Shown: piece after piece, positions 24,190 through 36,698 of the stretch
Layout: each line of letters opens with the position of its first letter
Position numbering within the stretch: the stretch's first letter is position 1
NCBI GenBank assembly: GCA_032622095.1
Contig: CP136062.1
Location: 4,404,001-4,468,000 of the forward strand
Reading direction: 5' to 3'
DNA from: Siphonodentalium dalli
Taxonomy: Eukaryota > Mollusca > Scaphopoda > Gadilida > Siphonodentaliidae
Length of the DNA stretch: 64,000 nucleotides
The notes under the pieces: generated by a model
Seen by the model: only the letters and a program-made list of their open reading frames with translations
What the model was told of the DNA's origin: nothing
Databases searched by the model: none
Position numbers and translations under genes: made by a program

Positions 24190-27100
24190 CATACACCAGT
24201 GTTACTGGTCGCAAGTTTATGAAACTCATGCGATCCCATAATAATAACACATCTATGGTATTTCACTCTTCGTGCAGAAAATTGTGCTTAACTTGCGCCC
24301 TTGCTCTCGTATGGTAAACTGACGAAAGGAACACACACAGTTGTGTGTATATATTTCTTACCAACGTTTCACATTGGTATAGTCACTATAGTGGCACATG
24401 CATCCATATGCTTGCGACATACACTATGACAAGAGTCTACTAATTTGGTAATTTCTTTACTTAACAATGCGTTCCAGACTCGTGATGTTTCAATATTTTT
24501 GGAGGTGTGCCCATATGGTTGTGACGTTGATGAACACGTCCTGACATACGGACTGAAAGATCCTTTATTGGTGCAGTAGTGCATTGGAACACGATTGACG
24601 TATTAACTCAGTATAACCAAAATAAAACTACAACCTTACCATTGTGGTATACAAGTAATTGGTTGCATTGTTCTCAGCTCTACTTGGTATGATTGTGGTT
24701 TGATATTGATGGGTTGTGGTGTCAGTTATATTTAAGCAGGTAATTACAAACAATTGCTTTAAAATCCTTAAAATGTTCAGTTTCTAACTTGTAATTTCGC
24801 GATTCCATTGTAGGAACACCCACCTTGCAAAGATGTTAAGATGTGGGGTGGGCTTGCGGAATGTTTATGAATTTCCTGCGATCGTGGAAGTGTATTTGAC
24901 AGGCCAAGCTATCATTACGCCATTGCACTTGTCAGATAAACTGACGACATGAACCCACACATTCGGTTTTGTATAACATAGTTCATACCAAGCGAGTGAT
25001 ATTGATATGGTGGCAAGTGCGTTCATATGCTTGCGACATACAATATGGAAATAGTCTGTCCATCCATTAGTGGTACGAAATTCAATGGTGGCTATTTCTT
25101 ATTTTCACAATGTGTTCCAGCGTTCGGTATGTCAATATTCCGGAAGGGACGCCCATATGGTTGCGACATTGATCAACGCGTCCTAGAATATAGACTGAAA
25201 GTCCTTTATCGATGAACCAGCGCAGTGTGTAAATAAGTGATGTAAGAACGCATTAAAAATATATAATACGAATTAGAATTGTGACATAACCAGTAATAGT
25301 GTACATTGTTCTCGACGCTACCTGCTATGCAGAGTTTTGATGCTGATAGTGCTTGGTGTCTATTAAATTTAACACTGTCATGACTGGAGTTTCCGGAAAT
25401 AGTGCGAAAACCCTGTGCCAACGCATTCTCTTACATGTACGAGGCTCCCTAGTCCCTATATAAGAGAAGGCACTGGCACATGATCTTTAATGCTGCAACA
25501 GTGCAGCTCCCATCATTAAAAGGTTAAACAGATATTGCAGGAAAAATACAAATATTCACGAAAATGCTTAACATTTCCAGGTTGTGTGCATGGTTAAATC
25601 TATGAGTTTAGAACTTGATATTTTGCACTTTTGTTGAAGAAACAGTGTTAAGCAACACCCATATTGCAGGGATGTAGAGACACTTGTGGTGAAGGGTCAG
25701 TTTGAATATGCCGTTCCAACGTGTGGTTAACAGCCCCGCATATGTGTGTTACTGGCCGCTAGTTTATGACATACTTGCATACGTCGCGTAAGGATAACAA
25801 TTTGTATTTGACTGATCGTGCGATCATTACGCCATTGCACTCGTCCGATATGCGGACAACAGTAACTCGCGCATGCGATTTTGTGTATATATTATATTCC
25901 ATACCAAGCGTGCGATATTGATATCATGTCATATATGCGTGCGACATACAATATGGCAATAGTTTGACAATCCGTTAGTGGTATACTATGTTTAATCGTG
26001 TATAATTTTTAATTTCTCATTACGTTCAAGAGTTGGGATAAGTCGATATTCCGGAAGGAGCGCTCACATGATTGTGACATTGATCAATGTACCCTGGCAT
26101 ATGGACTGAACATTGCTTTATTGACGTACATGTAGTAGCACAGTGCACAAAGTATTGTAAAATAAAAATAATAAAGCCCTACAATGGTTACATAACCAGT
26201 AATTGGGTACATTATTATCGACTACTGGTATGACTGAATGTTGGTGCTGATGTTGTTTGGTGTCTGTATTAAATTTAAGCAGATATGGTAATTATAGCAA
26301 GAAAAATACAAATGAAGTCACTAAAATGCTTAACATTTCCAGGTTTTATGGTTAAATCTATGCCTATTTACTTGAAATTGAGCATTTCCATTGAATACAT
26401 TGTGTTAGGCAACATCCATATTGCACGGATGTAGAGACATCGGTGGGGAAGTGTCAGTTAGAATAAATCGGTCGAGCGTGTGGTAAACAGACCCACATTT
26501 GTGTTACTGGCCGATAGTGTACATGTATGGCACTCCTGCATGCGTCTCTTATGAGAACAATAATGTTTTTTGGCAGATTGTGCTATCCTACGCCATTAAA
26601 CTCGTCCGATATACTGACAACAGTAACTGACACGCGCGGTTTTGTGTATATATTCCATACCAAGCGTGCGATGTTGATATCGTGTCAAGTGCGTCCATAT
26701 GCGTGCGACATATAATATGGCAATAGTTTGACAATCCGTTAGTGGTATACTATGTTTAATCGTGGATAATTTTTAATTTCTCGTTGCGTTCAAGAGTTGG
26801 GATAAGTCGATATTCCGGAAGGGGACTCACATGGTTGCGACATTGATCAATGTATCCTGACATACGGACTGAACATTGCTTTATTGACGTAGTAGCACAG
26901 ATATTGCAGGAAAAATACAAATATTCACGAAAATGCTTAAAATTTCCAGGTTGAGTGCTTAAATCTATGAGTTTAGAACATGATATTTTGCACTTTTGTT
27001 GAAGAAACAGTGTTAAGCAACACCCATATTGCAGGGATGTAGATACACTCGTGGGGAAGGGTCAGTTAGAATATGCCGTTCCAACGTGTGGTTAACAGCC

Positions 27101-27780
27101 CCGCATATGTGTGTTACTGGCCGCTAGTTTATGACATACTTGCATACGTCGCGTAAGGATACAAATTTGTATTTGACTGATTGTTCGATCATTACGCCAT
27201 TGCACTCGTCCGATATGCGGACAAAAGTAACTCGCGCATGCGATTTTGTGTATATATTCCATACCAAGCGTGCGATATTGACATCGTGTCATAAATGCAT
27301 CCATATGCGTGCGACATACACTAGTTGTGGCATAGTCTGTCCAACCTGTAGTTGTATACTATAGTCAATCGTGGCTAGTTCTTAATTTCGCATTGCGTTC
27401 CAGAGTTGGGGTAAGTCGATATTCCGGAAGGTGCGCCCACATGGTTGCAACATTGATCAACACATCCTGGTATATGTTGACTGAAAATAGCTTTTTGACG
27501 TAGTAGCGCAGTGTACACAGTATTGATGTAGGAACGCACTACAAACAAATACAGCCTTAACGTTGTGACATAGCCTGTAATTGGGTACAATATTCTCGAC
27601 ACTGGTATGACTGAATTTTGGTGATTATGTGCATGCCTGCGTCGCGTAAGGATAACACTTATGGTATTGACTGAACGTGCTGTCCTTACACATTGTAATC
27701 ATTTCGATATACTGATACCAGAACACATTTAGATAAGGAAAGTGTATATCGCATGCGTATAGATGTAGCCATGCCCCGTT
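24190..27780 (+). repeat. degenerate tandem array of ~600-900-bp units (five units plus a partial)
   Basis: Landmarks recur in fixed order: 'ttactggtcgc/ggccgc', 'cattacgccattgcactcg', 'ccataccaagcgtgcgatat', 'catatgcgtgcgacata', 'gttccagagttgggg', 'gatattccggaagg', 'acattgatcaa' and a 'ctgaaag..ctttattga' tail. The 'gcgatattgat' landmark lies at about 24998, 25910, 26666 and 27269, giving spacings of roughly 910, 756 and 603. 25530-25905 and 26901-27265 are almost identical, showing recent unequal exchange. The unit has no coding frame. Function and origin are unknown. Confidence 0.8.
25373..25523. mobile_element. 151-bp TTAA-flanked MITE inserted in the tandem array
   Basis: Starts CACTGTCATGACTGGAG, ends GCAGCTCCCATCATTAAAAGG, and is flanked by TTAA at 25369-25372 and 25524-25527. 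The neighbouring array unit near 26270-26290 has the uninterrupted site 'attaaatttaagcagatat', so the insertion point and TTAA duplication are shown directly. The right end carries one unit of the later satellite ('aatgctgcaacagtgcagct'). Confidence 0.88.
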
Positions 27781-28018
27781 TCACCCTCAAACATTTTAAT
27801 GTCAACAAGACTTGCTTTTCTGGCAGGCAGCAAGCACACGCAAGCAGTCGGGTATAGTCTTAACGGGCATTGTTTCGTAAAAGTTGGCATCATTGTACAT
27901 GAATTTCGCGGCGAATGTGAGAATGTCTCCCCAAGCGTTGATGACAGCGAGTGGAGGAACGAAGGCTGTGCCGCCGATTACAATGCAAAAAAATTACCTA
28001 TAAACATGTTTAATTAAA
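27781..28018. other. unassigned segment with a 72-codon open frame
   Basis: An open frame at 27799-28017 (plus) encodes a polar, cysteine-containing peptide that I do not recognise. It ends exactly where the AT-rich higher-order repeat begins. Probably not a gene. Confidence 0.3.
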
Positions 28019-28625
28019 AACACCTGACAGACACACTTATGAGACATGTGATATGTTTTAGTAAAAACACACATGTTTTATAATTAAATCACCAGTGTTT
28101 ATATAAAAACATGTCACAGTGTTTTATAATAAACACTCAATCCAATTATGAATAAACACTAGTGTTTACATAAAAACATGTCATGGTGTTTTATTATAAA
28201 CACTCCATCTAATTATCAATAAACACTAGTGTTTATATAAAAACATGTCATGGTGTTTTATATTAAACACTCCATCCAACTATGAATAAACTCTGGTGTT
28301 TATATAAAAATATGTCATGGTGTTTTAGAATAAACACTCAATCCAATTATGCATAAACACTAGTGTTTACATAAAAACATGTCATGGTGTTTTATTATAA
28401 ACACTCCATCTAATTATCAATAAACACTAGTGTTTATATAAAAAACATGTCATGGTGTTTTATATTAAACACTCCATCCAACTATGAATAAACTCTGGTG
28501 TTTATATAAAAATATGTCATGGTGTTTTTAATAAAACACTCAACATGTTTATTTTCCAGACACACTTTATAAACACTATGACGTGTTTATTATTTAGAAA
28601 ATAAAACACCTGATGTGTTTTAAAA
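28019..28625 (+). repeat. higher-order tandem repeat: 67-bp monomers in a 201-bp trimer
   Basis: Monomers of about 67 bp contain 'aaacatgtcatggtgtttta', 'aaacactc', a variable 'atccaattatgaat' segment and 'aaacactagtgttta'. Three variants (aatccaattatg, ccatctaattatc, ccatccaactatg) occur in the same order twice, offset by 201 bp (landmark 'cactca' at 28134 and 28335). Flanking repeats are degenerate. A diverged version is found at 60181-60310. Confidence 0.85.
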
Positions 28626-28807
28626 AATTTATTCTCAAAAACTTAATAAAATAATTTTTCAACATATAAACAGTTTTATATACAACATTTTTATATACTA
28701 CATACTTCACAACAAATGATGGTGATACATCTATAATAACATTAGTCCAGTGCATTTTATATGGTTTTACTTCAAACTAATAGAAAAACAATGTTTCTTA
28801 GTAAGAA
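28626..28807. other. AT-rich non-coding DNA
   Basis: Nothing recognised. Confidence 0.4.
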
Positions 28808-28809
28808 TA

Positions 28810-29008
28810 CAGTAATGCCCTAATTAATCGACTTCTTAACCACATCAGAATTATGGGTAACTTTTCCGGATTTAGTCGAAAATATGGCTTGTTGCCATTC
28901 ATCGGAAAGCTCTCGGTGAGAGCTTTCGGACGAATGGCAACAAGCATAATCCTGAAGTTACCCATAATTCTGCTGTGGTTAAGAAGTTGATTACTTAGAG
29001 CATTATTG
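28810..29008. mobile_element. 199-bp foldback MITE, Tc1/mariner type, TA target
   Basis: Almost the whole element is a palindrome: the left arm starts CAGTAATGCCCTAATTAATC, passes through 'atggcttgttgccatt', turns at 'gagagcttt', and the right arm mirrors it, ending GATTACTTAGAGCATTATTG. TA flanks both sides (28808-28809 and 29009-29010). A second copy is at 37385-37603. No coding capacity. Confidence 0.88.
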
Positions 29009-29010
29009 TA

Positions 29011-30161
29011 ATTACATTGACCCATTATAATTAACATTTTAAAAATCAAAAAGAATCAAGAAATGTAAAATTGGTGAATTTTGGTGAATAAATTTTCTGA
29101 ACATTTGGTAAAATCTCAATTTGTGATATTTCAAGGACATTATAAAATATTCCATTTCATGAGTCCATTCATTTTTATAACCATTTTCTACACCTTCACA
29201 AGTTTATCTAATATTGGAGCTTCATTTTTTGAGAATTAGCTGAAATCCATATTTTGTGGTCCATATAGTATTTTAAAACTAGAGAAATGAATGGCTTTTT
29301 CTATAAATGCACTGGACCAGATCCAAATGAACCATTAAATAGCAATGGTAATTTCACAACAGAAAACCAAAATCCAAAATTGTTGTCTTCGCAGTTTCAA
29401 ATCCAAACATCACATATCTTGAAGAAATATGTTCATTAAAGGGTTACCCTACACTTGATCGGTCCATTTTTGGGACCATCTCCTTTTATACTCAGAACAT
29501 ATGCATCAAATGAATGAATTTGAGCCATGGAATAGTGCAAACAACATGGTAACTATAATGAGAATGAGTTTATGACTTGCATTTTGCACTAATCAAAGGC
29601 TCAGATTCATTAATTTGTTGCATATAATATGTTGAATATAAAAAGAGACATGTGACTTAACACATACTGATGATAGTTGATGATGATGATAGCGATGACT
29701 ATTACGATGATTCTAATGATGACGTGATGACAACGAAGACTGACCTCGAGTGAATTATCTAACGTAATTCTCGGAACTAATTCATTACTCTATTTATTAC
29801 ACTTCTGCATCAATCTGGTTCGCCAAATATGATTAAAACACACAGACTTAATGGATGAAAGTCCCGATGTGGAGAAAGATTATCAACCGAAATTTTAGCA
29901 ATGATTAGTAAGCGATGTAACGTCAATGACGTAACGATAAATGATATAATTCACAAGTGACATTACCATATTTAGTTAACGGCGTTTTCAGTGGAAATCG
30001 CGTGTAGGTGTGTAATTAGATGACATATTGAATATTACGATAAAAAAATTGTAAATAGAGTATATATGTTTCATCTCCAATTTCATGTTAATTCATAGTT
30101 AATTTAAGCGATTTATCCACAATTTTCGACATCAGAAAAGCACGGAGGGAACCGTATCCAC
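29011..30161. other. non-coding DNA
   Basis: Short GATGAT-rich stretch at about 29670-29730. A possible MITE end 'aaagggttaccctacacttg' occurs near 29438. No gene. Confidence 0.4.
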
Positions 30162-30165
30162 TTAA

Positions 30166-31355
30166 AGGGGGTGGAAACACTCAACATATCAGAACGTTAA
30201 TATATTTAGTATGTCAACCATGGTGCGATAAAACATTTCTCATTTCTCAGTTACGCTCAAACAACAATACCACATCACTAATATCCATATTTATAAGATC
30301 ATGCCTTCACAACCCCACTTCTGGTGTTACTCATCCTTAGTACAGATATTTATAAAGGCTATGACTCTAACATCATTTTGGCATGTTTGTGAGTATTCTG
30401 TGCAAAATCCAAGCAATATTAAAGACATACATGTATTATAGCCAGAAATGATTTCCTTTATAATTTTAAACAATTAACTTATATTCAGTTAATGGTCACA
30501 TAACATTTGAATTTGAAAATATCGGAAAAATTCACATGACTTCTGTATGTGCAAATACGACAAACAAATAACCTTTCGCGAATTAAACTTTTGGGAACTA
30601 AATTTCCCAGGTTCACAAAACAGGCATTTTCATACCAGGTTGGGCTCATGTATATATTAAATTCGGATAGGATTCGATTAGCGAATCTCACCCCGATTCG
30701 ATTCAATTATCAGGGGCCTAACGTTGTGCATGTTACATCTTAAAGATGCCCTGTCTGATTTAACACCTCTAAATTACTATTTGTTATTAAAATGTGATAA
30801 GTCATACAACGGGGTTCACTGCTTGATAAATAATAAACATGTAATTACTAACATTTAGTCATTTGTCCAGTGGGGAGACCCTTATCAGACATGTATAGGC
30901 CATCGAATGGATGTAAACACAAATGTCAACACGTATGTGTTGTGATTGTCAACGAGGATTCGGTATGCAGACATTACAACAAATTATACCAAAGATGCCA
31001 GACACTGTGGCCCGATGTCATCTCCTGAAGGGCAATGGAGCTACCTACAAGTTTTGACCATCGCTCATTGTGTATGTGGGAAACAAAATAACACTGATGC
31101 ATATACATGTATGTGGAAGAGTATTATAGTATACACATATTGACTGCCTTGGGGTGAAATAGCAAGAAGGGTTATATAAATTGAGTTCACAGAGGATCAT
31201 ATGACCCTCTTTGAACTCAATGTATATACTCATACTGTCTGGTGCGATCGATCGTTATGTTTGAGCATAACTGAGAAATGAGAGTTATTTTATTACATCA
31301 TGGTTAATATACTAAATATAGTAAGTCTGATTTCTATTAGGCTTTCTTTTCCCCT
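30166..31355. mobile_element. 1.19-kb TTAA-flanked element with ~110-bp inverted ends
   Basis: The left end (AGGGGGTGGAAAC...) and the reverse complement of the right end (AGGGGAAAAGAAAGCC...) align loosely at first and then closely through 'tatatttagtat', 'aaccatg', 'tctcatttctcagtta' and 'gctcaaaca', over about 110 bp. TTAA flanks both sides (30162-30165 and 31356-31359). The AGG start and TTAA target suggest Kolobok. Internal open frames (for example 30485-30743) are short and unrecognised. Confidence 0.8.
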
Positions 31356-31359
31356 TTAA

Positions 31360-32173
31360 CTACAATTAATGAAATTCTCAGTGCATTTTGGACATGAGGT
31401 GAAACATAGCACAGTATACTCGGCTGAACTATATTGCATAAAACTCATCTGCATCATCTTAGCACAGTTATTTATATATAATGTTGTTTGTTTTGTTTTC
31501 CATACACACAATGAGCCATGATCAACGGTTGAAATCTTGCAGGCAGCTCCATGCTGTAGTGCCAAATTCTTCGCACTCACAATATATCATCAGTTCAACT
31601 ACGTCATGTGACAACAGAACATACTCAAAATTTCAGCAGAAGGTGCAAATAAGACACGCGCAGGGTGGAAATTTTCATTGAAATTAATAAACATGCATTA
31701 ACATTTATTTGCAAAATTAAGAGTACAGGCTAGATCACAGGAGCATGTCATTGAGAAATGAGTAAATTGATGTATAATTAGATATGTCAATAAATGTAAA
31801 GCACAAAAAGGGAGTTTTATGTCAATAAATTCTCTGTTTAGAATAGACGGTATGTTTGCTAGTGTCCAACTAGCAGGTGCTCAGCACAGATATTTTGTTT
31901 ATCGCTTGTGTCATGAGTTTTTAAAAAGTATATCAGATTTGTCAGATATAACTTTTACTCGAGTGATTGGCATTGAAATTTTGGTTCATGTGTTTGGAAT
32001 TATGGGTCAATTTATGGCCATTAGAATTGGGACATATTTGAAAAACTTCTTTGAGAAGCATTATATCCATAGAGATGCGTTTGTTAAAGTGGTGCGCCCG
32101 TTTTTAATTAAGATTTTTATTTATATATTTTACTGGTTTGCTTAATAACAAGCTGCTGAGTCATGTAATATCA
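31360..32173. other. non-coding DNA with a doubtful 108-codon ORF
   Basis: An ATG-started frame at 31819-32145 (plus) encodes a hydrophobic peptide with no motif I recognise. There is no splice, promoter or homology evidence, so it is not called as a gene. Confidence 0.35.
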
Positions 32174-32177
32174 CTAA

Positions 32178-32431
32178 AGGGAAACTGTACCTAAATCCAG
32201 CCATGTATGGGGCCATCTCCTAATATACTCAATATAGAAAATATCCAAGACAAGAATTAATGAGTCAAGAGTGTGAGTTAAATACAAAGAACCACGTACA
32301 ACAACCTGATAACGATAACGAAAATGAGTCAACGATTTAAGAACTTTACTTATTTTCCTAATAAATCATTGTATTTACCATATTTTACATAATTCGCTGA
32401 GCACAATAGCCTATTTAGGTACAGTCTCCAT
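32178..32431. mobile_element. 254-bp TTAA-type MITE
   Basis: Left AGGGAAACTGTACCTAAA and right TTTAGGTACAGTCTCCAT are inverted repeats with two differences. The right flank is TTAA and the left flank is CTAA, a one-base decay of the expected site. Confidence 0.75.
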
Positions 32432-32454
32432 TTAACAAGTAACATCAGGACATT

Positions 32455-32784
32455 TTAACATTTCATTTCAGCATCTATGTATGCACAGAATTTTGAAAAT
32501 TTTGCGGAAGGCTTCCCATCAAATGCGGCACATACAACATACTGCTGCAGTAGACCCATAAGTTGGGAATACTTCCTCGGATATTCCAAGTCCATGGCAT
32601 AATAGAAACAAAGAAGATATAATAAGACAGGCAACACCTGTCCTACTTTACAAAATACATGAACCCCATCGCCTACTATTGCTGCCTCTTGTAGATTAGA
32701 GTCCTCTGTAATGAACAACAGCAGATGTGGCGGAGTCTTCTCTTGTGTTTTACAGCAGTTGACTATATCCTTATCTGCAATACC
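32455..32784 (-). other. SAMD3-like pseudogene, terminal exon 6
   Basis: The acceptor 'ttttgtttgcag' precedes codon GGT at 32784-32782. The exon encodes 109 residues and ends with a natural stop at 32455-32457. It is the most recognisable exon of the gene. Confidence 0.82.
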
Positions 32785-33224
32785 CTGCAAACAAAAATGG
32801 TATTGTGAAAATCTGATAGACAAGTGTGCTTAGCACAACAAAATGTTACAGATAAATAATGAGGCCCATGCTATTGGAGATTCAAAGAGCATATAAATTT
32901 TCTGAAAAAGACTAAAAGTAACTGGATATAGGTTTATCCCAGTGACCGTTTGTTTGAGAAAAACCCAATTTATGATTATATTATGGGCACAATTACTCCT
33001 GATTTCAAATAATTGATCTCGCTGTGTTTTTGTTGTGAGAACGAATTTTCAGTGGTAATTGACAAACTGTTTACAGCAACTTACAGCTAATGGAACTAAT
33101 GGAATTACCGGTAACCAGAATATGCAGAGTCGCTGCACAGAAATTGTGAATTTACTTTTCATTCCAACAATCGATCGAGCATGAGGTTATCATTGGTTAA
33201 GTATGTTATTCCGGATGGCAACTT

Positions 33225-33433
33225 GCTATTATTAGTGTCAATGGTGTGATACATTTGTGATACCCATAGGGAGCCTCACATATATAAGAATGCACTGGCT
33301 TACAAGGTCAAGTTAAACATTATTAGGACAATGCATTCTCTTATATATGAGAGGCTCCCATTGGGAGACTCGCATGTATATGAGAATGCATAGGCACAGG
33401 GTTTTCGTAAAATTTGAGGAAGCTCCAGTCATA
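33225..33433. mobile_element. ~210-bp palindromic MITE in intron 5 of the SAMD3-like pseudogene
   Basis: Facing copies of 'gcattctcttatatatgaga' and 'cgcatgtatatgagaatgca', an additional 'gcctcacatatataagaatg', and the right end 'ggaagctccagtcataaagg' followed by TCAA place it in the same family as 21544-22121. The left boundary is approximate. Confidence 0.65.
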
Positions 33434-33597
33434 AAGGGTCAATTATAAGACTGATGACAGTTTGAAGCTAATATGTCAATCACAGGCGAAGACTAATTTT
33501 CTGAAAATAGGTGTACTATGAAGGTGAGTATATAAATTAGTACTAACTTAACATGATTTCAGAGCATTTAGATATGTTAAATTGTTCTGATTAGTAC

Positions 33598-33705
33598 CCT
33601 CTTGATTGTAACAATAGTGCTACTCTTCATCCCCTTTCCTTTCGAAAATGATGTTGCCTCCTCCAATGTTCTCAGTAACGAAATTTCTTTATCTGTGTCT
33701 GTACC
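33598..33705 (-). other. SAMD3-like pseudogene, exon 5
   Basis: 36 codons, phase 0 at both ends. The acceptor 'gatttatacag' is good; the donor GTACTA is weak. It encodes a polar segment (LLRTLEEATSFSKGKGMKSS). This is the least certain exon. Confidence 0.6.
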
Positions 33706-34229
33706 CTGTATAAATCAATTATAGTTTTATAAGATCTGCCTACATAAAATAGAGTAAGATGTCTAGATGATCATGCCTTTATCTGTTCTGGATAAGGTCA
33801 GATAAAACTATGCATGTATTTGTGGTAGCAAATTACTAGTAATGTCCACACACACGCCCTTGGGTGTCACCTTTTTATATTTTGGCAAACTATTGCCCAC
33901 AATGTAACCTAAGCCAGATAAATGTTAATGGAATTTCCTTTAAAAAAATAAAGGCCACGACGAACGTTGAAAATAAAGTTAAGTCAAATGAAAAAACTAC
34001 GAAACGTCACGCCAAATAAAGAATTAGTTTAATACACATTACTGGCCCTTTTAATTAGCAACGATTTACTTTAAGCGTTGTGCTGTTTGTTTATCATTTT
34101 AGACACTTTAAATAGACAAGACGTTTATCTCGCATATTTGATAAAAGAGCACATGAAAGTGCAGTTAATTCATTAGAGTTGTATAGGCCCATAGTTGTTG
34201 AGTTCTAGAGTAAAGAATTACTAACTTAC

Positions 34230-34340
34230 CTTTAGCTCTGATTTCATTGAATTTGCCACCAATTCGAATAGCTTTTCGAATTTCTTTCCTTCCCCATCCA
34301 GATTGTCCTTCCCTTTCATGAGTTGGTATTCATACAATAT
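34230..34340 (-). other. SAMD3-like pseudogene, exon 4
   Basis: 37 codons, phase 0 at both ends, acceptor 'tcttttctgcag', donor GTAAGT. It encodes ILYEYQLMKGKDNL and KKFEKLFELVANSM. Confidence 0.78.
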
Positions 34341-34400
34341 CTGCAGAAAAGAAGCATGAAGAAATTTGAAGAGTAAACACAACTTGGATGGCCATCTTAA

Positions 34401-34766
34401 AGGGGTACTGTACGCCAAATGTTGTTGTTGGTTTCTATAGTCTCCGAGTCGGAGAATAAGGTAACAATTTTTTCATTATTTGAAAGTCTGTTGAGTACGA
34501 AGTAGTGTTACGGATGACAAATTTACCGGAATGCAAAAATACAAATTGTCGTTGTCGAGTAATTTTTGTACAGTTTTCAACCAAATGAATCAAATAAAAG
34601 TTATATTATAGGCATACTAATCCCATATAATCATTTAAGTTATTGTATCGTCGCTAGTCAGTGAGTGGCTTGAGTGTTCTCCCGTATCATCATAATATTT
34701 TAAGCGATCGTGTGTGCGATCGGTTTAACAATCCAGTATTTAATGAAAATGGCGTACAGTACCCCT
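34401..34766. mobile_element. 366-bp TTAA-flanked MITE in intron 3 of the SAMD3-like pseudogene
   Basis: Perfect 17-bp TIRs AGGGGTACTGTACGCCA and TGGCGTACAGTACCCCT are flanked by TTAA at 34397-34400 and 34767-34770. Kolobok-like by AGG start and TTAA target. It lies only about 60 bp upstream (in the gene's sense) of exon 4. Confidence 0.88.
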
Positions 34767-35269
34767 TTAATATTGTACTTTTATTATTTATAAACCGGTT
34801 CACACCCTCGGCCAATCACATTGCTCAATTTATGAACAATATTTCTTGTATGAACCGAGGCCAAAATACTGCGTGGGTGGGTTGAATAGAACGTGAACGC
34901 AGCCGCTTCGCGGCCTTGGTCTATATTTCTTGTACAGGTACCCAAGGGGATTATAACCTATACATATATATAAATGTAACTAACAAACAGATCCATATAA
35001 GTTTCCTAAAGCATGACTAGTTTAGCAATATGTCCAGGATGGCTTTAATCAGTGCCTATCTTAAATTGTAATTCTTAATATTTGTTTCAACACATTTGTT
35101 GCATGGCTATATTAGAGAATATTAGAGATATTAGAGAATAGACATTTATGGCAAAAATTGCATTTAATTTTAAAGCTCGGGTACATGTACATAATCAGGG
35201 GTCAATCTAAATTTTTTAATTTGTATAGCATTTTGCAGCACTGAGTAGATTTAAAGATTATTCACTTAC

Positions 35270-35605
35270 ATATTCAACATCATTAAAGCATGGAAACTCC
35301 TCAAGTATCGATGCTATGGCACCTCCTTCCAGTCCCTTCAGCCATTCTCGTCGTTTGGTGAATGACTCCTTCAATAGCAGCTTTACGTGACTGGAAGAAG
35401 GTTTCGTTTTTTCTAACTCTGTCTTCATTTCAGCCAAGTGGTTGGTATAATCCTCCTGGCTGATGAAACAATGAGACTGGATAGATCGCCTTTTAACAGA
35501 AGACATCTTGATTTTGGATTGTATGATGTCAACATCCATACTCTATCGCTTGTTTTTAAGACGCATGTTTCTGATCTTAGCACTCAGTCGATCATTGAAT
35601 ACAGA
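35270..35605 (-). other. SAMD3-like pseudogene, exon 3, with in-frame TAG
   Basis: 112 codons, acceptor 'gttttttttcag', donor GTAAGT. The first 20 codons (FNDRLSAKIRNMRLKNKR) fit the family before the TAG at 35543-35545. The frame then runs uninterrupted through the KLLLKESFTKRR block. Confidence 0.8.
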
Positions 35606-36480
35606 CTGAAAAAAAACACAATTGTTAAATAGTAACTGGCCTTTCACAATACAGTCTTATCAATATTATATTGGTAGAGTGTTCAGTACACTATGCTGAC
35701 AAATGTCGAGATATATGGCCTAGCAGCTGAAATGATGATAAACTCCAATCAAACACAAAATCAGATGTTTCAATTGGGTTCAATAAATCTTGAAATATTT
35801 AGTTTGAATAGCAACTAAAGCTGAAACAATTAATCACATAATCGATAAATCGTTGATTAATTCACTAATGATTGATGAGATAATTGATTAATCACCTGAG
35901 TTGTATCCAGGCCTACCACAGCCTACCATTATGATATTTTGATGATTCTAAAATTGATAAATTCTGTTTGGAATATTATTTATGTACACGGAAACGACTC
36001 TACTGAGTAATTATTAAATAACTACTTGCTTAATTGGGACGGTTGATCTATTATCAAAATAGCTAAACCTTTCAGATCTAGTTGCGACATTGTGATATGC
36101 TGTAACATTAATCTAGTAAAAATATATGCTACATGTAGTCATTATTCCTAATTGTGGCCCATTAACATACCGGTATTTTCCTTTGCCCTACGACTACCTG
36201 ATTTTACCTCTATTTATTGTTTTGGTTAAAAACCATCAAAACTGTGAGATAGCGGTCATTTGAACAGGTGATTTTAATGTAATTTAGACCAGAAACTGTT
36301 AATAGAGGCACATCAGTTATTGATAGCGCATTGGGTATTCAGCACATACATGTAGATAAGACTCTTGGTTTAGAGTCTATAAATTGGACTACTATAGACA
36401 TGTACCACATTTATCACACACAAAGTTCAATGTGACTTTGAACATCTGCATTTAAATCAGTAAAATTTGCTACTGCTTAC

Positions 36481-36698
36481 CCATGGTTCTGTACCAGTTG
36501 GCATCCGAATGCATGGGTACTTCAAATACATTTGTTCTCCAACCTGCTTGTACTCTGACGACTCCTTGATAACACACACATTCAAATAAAAGCTTGCACA
36601 TTCTGCTATCAAGTGGTTAAATTATGCCAAAATATTGCCATCTCTTAAGGCTTCCTCCAGTCCCGATGAAAAGGTGGGAATCGGAACTGTGAATTTTT
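36481..36698 (-). other. SAMD3-like pseudogene, exon 2, with in-frame TAA
   Basis: 218 nt, acceptor 'aatttttttccag', donor GTAAGC. Family-like sequence lies on both sides of the TAA at 36622-36624, so the stop is a lesion inside the domain rather than an exon boundary error. Confidence 0.8.

Noticed and set aside
31819-32145. 108-codon hydrophobic ORF
   Set aside because: ATG start but no family resemblance; AT-rich DNA gives such frames by chance.
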